Shown here: positions 1-5,229 of the stretch, piece after piece
Layout: each line of letters starts with the position of its first letter
How positions within the stretch are numbered: the stretch's first letter is position 1
DNA from: Syntrophorhabdus sp. PtaB.Bin184
GTDB lineage: Bacteria > Desulfobacterota > Syntrophorhabdia > Syntrophorhabdales > Syntrophorhabdaceae
Direction: 5' to 3'
NCBI GenBank assembly: GCA_002067555.1
Contig: MVQQ01000232.1
Coordinates: 1 to 7,830 of the forward strand
DNA: 7,830 bases
Made by a program: the position numbers and the translations under genes
Notes under the pieces: model-generated
What the model saw: only the letters and a program-made list of their open reading frames with translations
What the model was told of the DNA's origin: nothing
The model's database searches: none

Positions 1-285
1 ACCATTGTGGATCGAGGTGCTCTTGAGCGTCACCTGCTCGTTTGCTATCACGTTTCCCGTGATCTCCCCGTGGGAGACGAGAGTCTGGGTCGTGATGCTC
101 GCGTTCACGCGCGCGGTGGGTCCGACGACAAGGAGGCCCTCCGAGTATATCTCGCCTTCGAACACACCCTTCAACATGACCGATGTTTTGAACCGTATGG
201 TGCCCTTGATCTCAAGGTCATCGGCAACTATGGTCGTGATGTCCTTCTCGTCGAAATCGGTTGCTGCCTTCTTTTCACCTATCAT
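1..285 (-). CDS. Bactofilin family protein, 3' end outside window
   Basis: The minus-strand frame gives 95 residues starting MIGEKKAATDF and stays open to the window edge, so the C-terminus is missing. After a short charged N-terminus (about residues 1-20) the sequence runs as short beta-strand repeats with regularly spaced Gly and hydrophobic residues (IKGTIRF, LKGVFEGEI, GLLVVGPTARV, SHGEITGNVI). This is the right-handed beta-helix pattern of bactofilins (DUF583/CcmA), which self-assemble into nucleotide-independent filaments that position cell-wall or surface machinery. The ATG at 285 is preceded by a strong AAAGGAGAG ribosome site 6-7 nt upstream. It is co-directional with the peptidase/bactofilin operon at 594-1879 but is separated by 308 bp and has its own candidate promoter. 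Family assignment is firm; the cellular role is not visible from this fragment. Confidence 0.85.
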   Translation of the reverse strand, partial: MIGEKKAATDFDEKDITTIVADDLEIKGTIRFKTSVMLKGVFEGEIYSEGLLVVGPTARVNASITTQTLVSHGEITGNVIANEQVTLKSTSIHNG

Positions 286-357
286 GGCAAACTCTCCTTT
301 CTTGTTTAGTTATATTCAGGTAATGCCTCAGTGTTCATATCTGCACATCAGCACTTA

Positions 358-373
358 TGCAAGAACCTTACCA
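358..373 (-). promoter_or_regulatory. Candidate sigma-54 (-24/-12) promoter for the bactofilin at 1-285
   Basis: Read on the minus strand the site is TGGTAAGGTTCTTGCA. GG and GC have the exact sigma-54 spacing, and TGG, A5, G7 and TTGCA match the TGGCACG-N4-TTGCA consensus, with mismatches at positions 4 and 6. The predicted start near 346 leaves a leader of about 60 nt before the ATG at 285. A poorer sigma-70 reading of the same DNA exists (TTGCAT, 17 nt, TATGAA). Two sigma-54 activators encoded in this window make the sigma-54 reading biologically reasonable. Confidence 0.45.
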
Positions 374-433
374 CAACAAAAGACGTCGCCTGAATTTTTA
401 ATTTATAGCATAAGAGAATGTTCGTTACAATGC

Positions 434-493
434 GGAAAGTAAAGAAGAAGGGGAGAGAAAAAAGGGAATGAGGATGGGGGAGGAAATAAGGAT
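434..493 (-). terminator. C/U-rich, G-free tract; possible Rho-dependent termination (rut) region
   Basis: The plus strand has no C for 60 bases, so a minus-strand transcript would carry 60 nt of C and U with only five A and no G. Long C-rich, G-poor, unstructured RNA just after a stop codon is the known signature of Rho loading sites. It lies 100-160 nt downstream of the bactofilin stop at 594, where no intrinsic terminator is visible. The base composition is seen directly; the terminator role is inferred. Confidence 0.35.
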
Positions 494-593
494 CCAGGGT
501 ACGGAATTGACGGCCGGGAGACAGAAGAAACTCTTTTGCTTCCTGTTTTTGACCCCTGTTTCCTTTCTCTGTCGCCTTTTTTGACAGTGAGTG

Positions 594-1046
594 TCAGAAG
601 AAGGAGAATATTCTTTTCAGTGTCTTCTTTTCCTCGGAGGGTTCCTCTTCCCGGGAGGGTTCATCCGGTTCACCGGCCTCTTCTTCCTGCTGTTTCTCCA
701 CCTTGCGGGATCTCTCCATGAAGGAGGTGCCTGAGAAGAAGGCGCCTTCGGTGATGATAAGCTTTGCGGTGCGTATGTTGCCCTCCACCGCTCCGTCGGG
801 GTTTATCTCCACCAGTTCCTCGGCCTGGAGATCACCCTCCACGGTGCCGTCGATGACGATCTCCCGCGCCGCCATATCACCCTTGACGGAGCCCGATCTG
901 CCCAGGATAAGGTAGTCGGCCTGAATGCTGCCCTCAAGGGTACCGTCGAGCCTCACGACGCCCTTCGAGATTATTTCGCCCCGAACGATTGAGTCCTGAC
1001 CTATCAGGGTCTCCAGTGACCCCGCTTCATGCTTTTTGTTTGCCAT
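594..1046 (-). CDS. Bactofilin family protein with acidic C-terminal tail
   Basis: A 150-residue protein starting MANKKHEAGS. Residues about 12-104 form the bactofilin core: repeated short strands with Gly turns (RGEIISKGVVRLDGTLEGSI, VIDGTVEGDLQAEELVEI, VEGNIRTAKLIITEGA). Residues 111-139 are a Glu/Lys/Ser/Pro-rich, probably disordered acidic tail, and the protein ends in a short basic-aromatic segment LKRIFSFF that could touch membrane or a partner. An upstream in-frame start at 1100 would overlap the peptidase gene and add 18 residues unlike bactofilins. The ATG at 1046 is preferred: it lies 2 bp after the peptidase stop, with AAGGACGG inside the end of that gene as ribosome site. The tight coupling indicates a scaffold for the co-expressed M23 peptidase, as proposed for CcmA with cell-shape peptidases. 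Family is certain; the partnership is inferred. Confidence 0.9.
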   Translation of the reverse strand: MANKKHEAGSLETLIGQDSIVRGEIISKGVVRLDGTLEGSIQADYLILGRSGSVKGDMAAREIVIDGTVEGDLQAEELVEINPDGAVEGNIRTAKLIITEGAFFSGTSFMERSRKVEKQQEEEAGEPDEPSREEEPSEEKKTLKRIFSFF

Positions 1047-1048
1047 TG

Positions 1049-1879
1049 TTATCCGTCCTTGAGATAATGAGCGGGATCGACAGGCTTGCCGTTCCTCCAT
1101 ACCTCGTAGTGGAGATGAGGACCCGTCGACATGCCCGTTGAACCGGAGAGTGCGATGTGCTGTCCTTTCCTGACCTTCTGTCCGACGGTGACGAGGTTTT
1201 CCTTGTTGTGTGCGTAGGCGGTGGAAAAACCATGGCCGTGTTCGACGACGATGATGTTGCCGTTGCCTCCCGACCAGCCCGAGTACGTGACGATGCCGTC
1301 CGCGGTGACCTTGACGGGTGTCCCGCGGGAAGCGCGGATATCAAGCCCCGAATGGTGCTGCCGTACCCCCGTGACGGGATGATGACGCAATCCGAAACCC
1401 GAACTGATCTGCCCCTCCATAGGCCATCCCCGGGGCGTCGCGAGATAGATGTTCTTCTGTTCGGTGATATACTTCTTGATCTCCGCCACCGACTCTATGG
1501 TTTCCATCATCTCTTTCTTGATGGCCTCGATATTAATCGATCCCGAATCGCTGAATTCGGCGGATTTGAGGATATTGTTCTTCGATTTGAGCTCCACGAG
1601 CCGTGAAAGCTCGTTGTTGGTTTCCTTGAGCGAGGTGATACTCTGCTTGAGCGCGTTGAACTCCCTCGTAAAATAGGAGAGCTTGGTCTTCATGACATAG
1701 TATTCCGCTGTCTTGACCCCGGCGATCGTGATATACACGGCCCCGACGACGGCGAGGGCCATGCAGGCCACAAGGCCCGCGACCGGCAGCCTTAGTTTGA
1801 GGGGCTGGGATTTGGAGTGAGGGACGACCAGAATGGTAACGGACGTCATGCATCTTTTCTTGAGACGCTTCAGTTTCAT
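1049..1879 (-). CDS. Membrane-anchored M23 family metallopeptidase (LytM-like peptidoglycan endopeptidase)
   Basis: A 276-residue protein from the ATG at 1879 (MKLKRLKKRC). A basic N-terminus is followed by one hydrophobic segment (about 33-54), putting the rest in the periplasm. About 60-105 looks coiled-coil, and about 150-270 is the M23 domain. Zinc ligands are intact: H176 and D180 in HHSGLD, and the HLH motif in GPHLHYEVW (H255, H257), with a further conserved His in YAH (224). The enzyme should cut peptide crosslinks in peptidoglycan. Starts are ambiguous. A TTG at 1903 lies at or before the transcription start predicted from the sigma-70 promoter and is rejected; an ATG at 1849 (MTSVTILVVPHS) is a possible shorter start. 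It is first gene of an operon with the bactofilin at 594-1046, pointing to local, scaffold-directed wall remodelling, possibly shape-related. Confidence 0.9.
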   Translation of the reverse strand: MKLKRLKKRCMTSVTILVVPHSKSQPLKLRLPVAGLVACMALAVVGAVYITIAGVKTAEYYVMKTKLSYFTREFNALKQSITSLKETNNELSRLVELKSKNNILKSAEFSDSGSINIEAIKKEMMETIESVAEIKKYITEQKNIYLATPRGWPMEGQISSGFGLRHHPVTGVRQHHSGLDIRASRGTPVKVTADGIVTYSGWSGGNGNIIVVEHGHGFSTAYAHNKENLVTVGQKVRKGQHIALSGSTGMSTGPHLHYEVWRNGKPVDPAHYLKDG

Positions 1880-1905
1880 AGTGCGGTGCCTATAGATTTG
1901 CAAAC

Positions 1906-1933
1906 CTTATACCGTAATCGGCAAATGTGTCAA
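1906..1933 (-). promoter_or_regulatory. Sigma-70-type promoter of the M23 peptidase/bactofilin operon
   Basis: On the minus strand a perfect -35 TTGACA (1933-1928) is followed after 16 nt by TATAAG (1911-1906), five of six matches to the -10 consensus. Transcription should begin near 1899. That gives a leader of about 20 nt to the ATG at 1879 or about 50 nt to the ATG at 1849, and rules out the TTG at 1903 as start codon. Confidence 0.7.
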
Positions 1934-2050
1934 GTCCTTAACTCGGGATATCACATTGCAGGCCTGATGAGTCCTGTTTACGGACCCCGCCAAGGATCAC
2001 CCCTTCATGAGTGCATCGTCAGCATTGTCGCAGGTACTTGTTGAGCAACT

Positions 2051-2083
2051 CCTTTCCCCCGCGGGGAGGAGGCTATTTTTTTC
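2051..2083 (+). terminator. Intrinsic-terminator-like hairpin on the plus strand, no recognised gene before it
   Basis: A GC-rich stem pairs 2051-2059 (CCTTTCCCC) with 2064-2072 (GGGAGGAGG) around a CGCG loop, with one C-A mismatch and two G-U pairs, and is followed by CTA and seven T. This fits a factor-independent terminator for plus-strand transcripts. The only annotated gene to its left runs the other way. It may end an unannotated small RNA or an antisense transcript from 1904-2050, or act as an attenuator in the leader of the gene at 2167. Confidence 0.45.
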
Positions 2084-2160
2084 TTACTTTATCCCAAAAA
2101 ATTGGCTATATATATTGTTATGTTCAGACCGATACCATTAGTTACCAGTGTAAAGAGGCG
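2084..2160 (+). promoter_or_regulatory. AT-rich probable promoter region of the 2167/2403 operon
   Basis: Between the hairpin at 2051-2083 and the small gene the DNA turns AT-rich with several -10-like hexamers (TATATT near 2111, TATGTT near 2119). None has a good -35 at 16-18 nt, so no specific promoter can be named. This is the only obvious place for a promoter of the small exported protein and the activator behind it. Confidence 0.25.
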
Positions 2161-2166
2161 TATACA

Positions 2167-2400
2167 ATGAAGAGATACGGTGCGGCGGTCCTCTCTTTGC
2201 TGTTTATCATCCTTGCGGGGTCGGCCGGCCTTGCCTCCGATGACCTCAAGGTCGTTAAGGACAAAGAAGGCACCACCTGGTCCATCGGTTCCGACGAGTC
2301 ACGTGACAGGGCCAGACAGGAGGAAGAGCGCGACAGGGACCGTGCCTGGGACATGCTCAAGAACCAGTCGATCATAATTGACAAGCGGACAACGAAATAG
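2167..2400 (+). CDS. Small predicted exported protein of unknown function
   Basis: A 77-residue protein from the ATG at 2167, with AAAGAGG about 8 nt upstream; longer in-frame starts back to 2011 would run through the hairpin and T-run and are rejected. The N-terminus (MKRYGAAVLSLLFIILAGSAGLA) is a typical Sec signal peptide: a basic start, a hydrophobic core about 5-20, and a likely cut after Ala near residue 23. The mature part of about 54 residues is very polar, with a charged stretch of Arg/Glu/Asp repeats (about 43-60) suggesting a helix, then NQSIIIDKRTTK. There is no cysteine, so it is not a lipoprotein. I do not recognise the family. It lies 2 bp before the sigma-54 activator gene and is almost certainly cotranscribed with it. 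That suggests, without proof, an envelope role linked to flagellar or surface regulation. Confidence 0.75.
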   Translation: MKRYGAAVLSLLFIILAGSAGLASDDLKVVKDKEGTTWSIGSDESRDRARQEEERDRDRAWDMLKNQSIIIDKRTTK

Positions 2401-2402
2401 GG

Positions 2403-3845
2403 ATGGAAAAAGGAAGGGTCATCATTGTTGAGGATGAGGAGAACATCCTTTCCATGCTCGGTGAGTTTCTCACAGCCAACGGGTATGCCGTCGACCCTTA
2501 CATTGACAGCAGAAAGGCCCTTTCGGCACTTAAGAACAACGGGTACCACGTCCTGATAACGGACCTCATGATGCCCAAGGTTGACGGGCTGCAGCTTGTC
2601 AACTTCATCCAGAAGGAGTACCTCGATACCCTCGGCATCGTCATGACGGGCTACGGCAGCATGGAAAGCGCCATCAGCGCCATGCGGTGCGGTGCCTTCG
2701 ACTATATCCTCAAACCCTTCAAGTTCGAAGAGGTCCTCGCGACCGTGGATTCCGCCATGTACTACTTCAATCTCCTCAAGAGCGACAACATCCCCAAGGG
2801 GCTCACGATCAAGGCAAATCTCCTGAGGCGGTACTCGGAGAACAAGATGGTCCGGGAGAACACCATCCTGAGGTCGGCGCTCAAGGACAAGTACAAGTTC
2901 GAGAACATCATCGGGGTGAGCTTTCCCATGCAGAAGGTTTTCGAGATGATCGAGCGCGTGGCCGACACCAGCGCCACGGTGCTCATCACCGGTGAGAGCG
3001 GTGTGGGCAAGGAGCTTGTGGCGAGGGCCATCCACTACAATTCGTCCAAGAGGGACAACCCCCTCGTCGTGGTGAATTGCGGAGCCATACCGGAGACCCT
3101 CCTGGAAAGCGAGCTTTTCGGCTATGAGAAGGGCGCTTTCACGGGCGCCGTCAATACCCGCCTCGGCAGGTTCGAACTCGCGGCAGGCGGATCGATCTTT
3201 CTCGATGAGATCGGCGACATGAGCTTCAACCTGCAGGTCAAGCTCCTGAGGGTCCTCCAGGAGAAGTCCTTTGAGCGCATCGGCGGCTCGAAGACGATCA
3301 AGGTGGATGTGCGGATCATCGCGGCTACGAACCGCAAGCTGGAAGACCTCGTCAGCGAGAACAAATTCCGCGAGGACCTCTACTACCGGCTCAACGTCGT
3401 CCCCATCGAGATCCCGCCGCTCAGGGAACGGCGCCAGGACATCCCGCTTCTCGTCAACTTTTTTCTCGAGCAATCGAACAGGATAAACTCCGCGGCCATC
3501 GAGGGTTTTTCCGAAGAGGCTATGAAGGCCCTTATGGAATATGATTTTCCCGGCAATGTCAGGGAATTGCAGAACGTTGTGGAGCGTATGGTGGTTCTCA
3601 AGAGGGAAGGGCACATCGACATAGAGGACCTCCCCGAGAAATTGTACGGCCACGAAAAGGAAGACATGCCCGCCCCGCAGATCGATATCGACAAAGGGTA
3701 CGACACGCTCGTCTCCGAATTCGAGAAGACCCTCATCATGAAGGCCCTCACAGAGACCCAGGGCGTAAAAAGCAAGGCCGCCCAGGCCCTCAACATCAAC
3801 AGAACGACACTCATAGAAAAAATGAAAAGGCTCGGCCTGGACTAG
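2403..3845 (+). CDS. Sigma-54-dependent response regulator, FlrA/FleQ-like position and HTH
   Basis: A 480-residue NtrC-type activator. The receiver domain (about 4-120) has the acidic pocket, phosphoacceptor D54 in LITDLMMP, T82 and K104. A long linker (about 121-166) joins it to an AAA+ domain (about 167-400). This has Walker A GESGVGKE (197-204), the sigma-54-contacting GAFTGA loop (244-249), Walker B FLDEI (266-270), sensor I ATN (308-310) and the R-finger region FREDLYYRLNV. A Fis-type HTH (about 452-478) ends RTTLIEKMKRLGL, a form I associate with FleQ/FlrA master regulators. Unlike FleQ, the receiver keeps its Asp, and the pre-AAA+ site where FleQ has LFRS (c-di-GMP arginine) reads KFEN. 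It should therefore act by phosphorylation rather than c-di-GMP. The start follows the small gene's stop by 2 bp with little ribosome site, implying translational coupling. No kinase is adjacent upstream; the one at 4129 is a candidate. The domain call is certain, the FlrA role probable. Confidence 0.9.
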   Translation: MEKGRVIIVEDEENILSMLGEFLTANGYAVDPYIDSRKALSALKNNGYHVLITDLMMPKVDGLQLVNFIQKEYLDTLGIVMTGYGSMESAISAMRCGAFDYILKPFKFEEVLATVDSAMYYFNLLKSDNIPKGLTIKANLLRRYSENKMVRENTILRSALKDKYKFENIIGVSFPMQKVFEMIERVADTSATVLITGESGVGKELVARAIHYNSSKRDNPLVVVNCGAIPETLLESELFGYEKGAFTGAVNTRLGRFELAAGGSIFLDEIGDMSFNLQVKLLRVLQEKSFERIGGSKTIKVDVRIIAATNRKLEDLVSENKFREDLYYRLNVVPIEIPPLRERRQDIPLLVNFFLEQSNRINSAAIEGFSEEAMKALMEYDFPGNVRELQNVVERMVVLKREGHIDIEDLPEKLYGHEKEDMPAPQIDIDKGYDTLVSEFEKTLIMKALTETQGVKSKAAQALNINRTTLIEKMKRLGLD

Positions 3846-3856
3846 TCCGGCGGGCT

Positions 3857-3870
3857 GTCAAAAAAATGAC
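3857..3870. promoter_or_regulatory. Candidate FleQ/FlrA-type operator palindrome
   Basis: GTCAAAAAAATGAC is a 14-bp dyad (16 bp counting the flanking T and A) matching 12 of 14 positions of the Pseudomonas FleQ consensus GTCAATAAATTGAC as I recall it. It lies 12 bp after the stop of the FleQ/FlrA-like activator and about 230-245 bp upstream of the -24 element at 4101, within the distance over which sigma-54 enhancers work. It is not followed by a T-run and so is not an intrinsic terminator. Binding is inferred. Confidence 0.4.
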
Positions 3871-3875
3871 AAAGC

Positions 3876-3925
3876 GAAAGACGGTTGGAACCGTTGGCAC
3901 CGTTAGAACCGTTAGAACCGTTAAA
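3876..3925 (+). repeat. Left arm of inverted repeat, five tandem 9-bp units
   Basis: From 3889 the arm reads as five consecutive 9-bp units of consensus ACCGTTRGA, preceded by GAAAGACGGTTGG. It is the reverse complement of 4049-4098 with only about four mismatches in 50 positions. Both the tandem period and the inversion are read directly. Function is unknown: clustered protein-binding sites upstream of a sigma-54 promoter, or an RNA stem, are possible. Confidence 0.85.
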
Positions 3926-4048
3926 GACAATAATAACGGTCAGGTCTCGGGGCCGGGAGGTTTTGCTCTTTCTTTGACATTATGATCATGCCTGCCAGGG
4001 TCCAGTACCTTCCCCTGAATCCGGGACAACGCCGGAAGCAGTATGTTT

Positions 4049-4098
4049 TCCAACGGTTCCAACGGTTCTAACGGTGCCAACGGTTCCAACGGTCTTTC
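4049..4098 (-). repeat. Right arm of inverted repeat, five tandem 9-bp units
   Basis: The arm reads as CCAACGGTT-type 9-bp units in tandem, the opposite strand of the ACCGTTRGA unit in the left arm, including the same odd units in the same order (the GGC and AGA variants). It ends 2 bp before the -24 element of the sigma-54 promoter at 4101. A lone extra TAACGGT copy lies in the loop near 3933. Shared variant order shows that the arms arose by duplication-inversion or gene conversion rather than by chance. Confidence 0.85.
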
Positions 4099-4100
4099 CT

Positions 4101-4116
4101 TGGCACCCTTCTTGCA
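4101..4116 (+). promoter_or_regulatory. Sigma-54 (-24/-12) promoter of the flrBC-flgBC-fliEF operon
   Basis: TGGCACCCTTCTTGCA matches the sigma-54 core at every strongly conserved position: TGGCAC, five nt, TTGCA. No competing sigma-70 motif is seen nearby. Counting about 12 nt from the -12 GC puts transcription start near 4127, two bases before the ATG at 4129. The operon must therefore depend on an AAA+ activator, and two such activators are encoded next to it. Confidence 0.85.
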
Positions 4117-4128
4117 AATTCTCCCTCC

Positions 4129-5229
4129 ATGCAGACTCCCGAAGCCAGACTTCTCGAAAACGCCTTCAACGAGTTTTCCAGGGCCTCAGATTCGATCATA
4201 AGCCACTACGGGGTGTTGGAAAACCAGATCAGAGAGCTCAAAAGAGAGCTCGAGGAAAAGAACAGGGCGCTGGAGCGGGCCAGCGAGTATCTCTACAATA
4301 TACTCGATTCCCTGCCCGTAGGCGTCGTTGTTGTCGACGGCAGGTCAGTCATATTTGCCAACAAGAACGCGGAGGACCTCATCCCCGAAGGTATCATCGA
4401 CAACCTCAGCGGCACCGCTGAGAGGACGGGGGAGATAAAGTGCGGTCTCGGCCGGTACCGGTGGAAGACCCAGGCGTTGACCAACGGGTTCGAAGGCAGG
4501 CACGTCGTCGCCATCGAGGACGTGACCGAGATCGAAAGGATGAAGGAACACATGGAGCGCGACGAGCGCCTTATGGCCATGGGAGAAATGGCGGCCCGGA
4601 TATCCCACGAGATCAAGAACCCGCTGGGAAGCATGGAGCTTTTCCTTTCGATGCTGATGGCCGGTAAGATGCGGGTGCGCGACCGCAAGTACGTGGAGTA
4701 TATTCTCTTCGGTGTCAAGACCATCGACAGGATCATCAACAACATACTCTCCTACACGCGGCCCCGGGAATTATCGCTGAAAGAGGGAGAGCTGAGGTCT
4801 GTCGTCGGTGAAACTCTGGAGTTCATGAGCGTGTCCACGTCGGTGAGGGACATAGACCTTGAATTTGCCCCTGCCTCGGAAGGACGGGCGCTCATCGACC
4901 CCGACATGTTAAAGCTCGTTGTCATGAACCTCGTGAGCAATGCCATGGACGCCGCTGGTCCCGGCGGCAGGATCAAGGTGGACATCCGCGAGAACGAGCG
5001 GTACGGCGTTCTCGTCGTCAGCGACAACGGACCGGGCATGACGGAGGAATTACGCAGGAACATCTTCAATCCTTTCTTCACAACGAAGGACAAGGGCGTG
5101 GGTCTGGGACTCTTCATCGTCTATAACATCGTGAAGGCCCACGGCGGCTCGATCGAGGTTGAGTCCGAAGAGGGATCGGGTTCATCCTTCCTTATCTATA
5201 TTCCCAAGGAGAGGCTGACGGCCATATGA
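4129..5229 (+). CDS. flrB: Cytosolic PAS-domain sensor histidine kinase (FlrB/FleS-like)
   Basis: A 366-residue kinase without membrane segments or signal peptide. Residues about 1-27 (LLENAFNEFSRASDSI) resemble the N-terminus of FlrB/FleS-type kinases, 28-53 is a charged coiled coil, and about 55-135 a PAS domain. The H-box RISHEIKNPLG carries phosphoacceptor H160. The ATPase domain has the N-box (NLVSNAMDA, N267/N271), DNGPGM (299-304), the F-box FNPFFTTK (313-320) and GVGLGLFIV (323-331). All catalytic motifs are intact. It should phosphorylate the regulator encoded immediately downstream (4-bp ATGA overlap), as FlrB does FlrC; the signal is unknown but cytosolic. ATG 4129 is kept because the N-terminal region looks conserved and no other start lies upstream before the stop at 4069. 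However, it has no ribosome site and almost no leader from the sigma-54 promoter. The symbol is by analogy of position and architecture. Confidence 0.88.
   Translation: MQTPEARLLENAFNEFSRASDSIISHYGVLENQIRELKRELEEKNRALERASEYLYNILDSLPVGVVVVDGRSVIFANKNAEDLIPEGIIDNLSGTAERTGEIKCGLGRYRWKTQALTNGFEGRHVVAIEDVTEIERMKEHMERDERLMAMGEMAARISHEIKNPLGSMELFLSMLMAGKMRVRDRKYVEYILFGVKTIDRIINNILSYTRPRELSLKEGELRSVVGETLEFMSVSTSVRDIDLEFAPASEGRALIDPDMLKLVVMNLVSNAMDAAGPGGRIKVDIRENERYGVLVVSDNGPGMTEELRRNIFNPFFTTKDKGVGLGLFIVYNIVKAHGGSIEVESEEGSGSSFLIYIPKERLTAI

Larger units (their letters stand above)
286..593. other. 308-bp intergenic region between two bactofilin genes
   Basis: I see no convincing gene here on either strand. 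Going from the stop of the bactofilin at 594 toward the next gene, the minus strand first passes a weak 5-bp hairpin (582-596) without a following T-run. It then passes a 60-nt stretch without any G (434-493), an AT-rich piece around 396-416, and the candidate sigma-54 promoter at 358-373. The layout suggests termination of the peptidase/bactofilin transcript and a fresh start for the bactofilin at 285. Confidence 0.6.

Noticed and set aside
5..442. Plus-strand frames over the first bactofilin
   Set aside because: They run antisense to a clear bactofilin with a strong ribosome site and show no recognisable features.
582..596. TGACA-N5-TGTCA inverted repeat over the bactofilin stop, as terminator or FleQ-type site
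   Set aside because: The stem is only 5 bp with no T-run after it in either direction, and the half-sites are in the opposite order to GTCA-N6-TGAC.
1899..1914. Sigma-54-like match upstream of the M23 gene (CGG, eight nt, TTGCA on the minus strand)
   Set aside because: It begins CGG rather than TGG, matches little else, and overlaps a much better sigma-70 promoter (TTGACA, 16 nt, TATAAG).
1964..1989. Hammerhead-ribozyme-like core: CTGATGA followed by a GTCC/GGAC stem
   Set aside because: After the stem the invariant GAAA is absent (CCCG instead), and no convincing stem I and stem III partners are visible, so it cannot form the catalytic core.
2103..2119. Possible sigma-54 promoter TGGCTATATATATTGTT before the small exported protein
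   Set aside because: The GG to -12 spacing is one base too long and the -12 C is missing; sigma-54 spacing is strict.
2142..3653. 503-codon open frame on the minus strand opposite the activator gene
   Set aside because: The plus-strand frame encodes an unmistakable NtrC-type protein; the antisense frame is a by-product of GC-rich third positions and has no recognisable domain or ribosome site.
3876..4098. CRISPR array
   Set aside because: The units are 9 bp, directly abutting with no spacers, and arranged as two inverted arms; no cas genes are nearby.
4074..4421. Plus-strand frame starting in the right repeat arm and running into the kinase gene
   Set aside because: It is out of frame with the kinase, begins in repeat DNA downstream of no ribosome site, and gives a low-complexity Arg/Gln-rich product.
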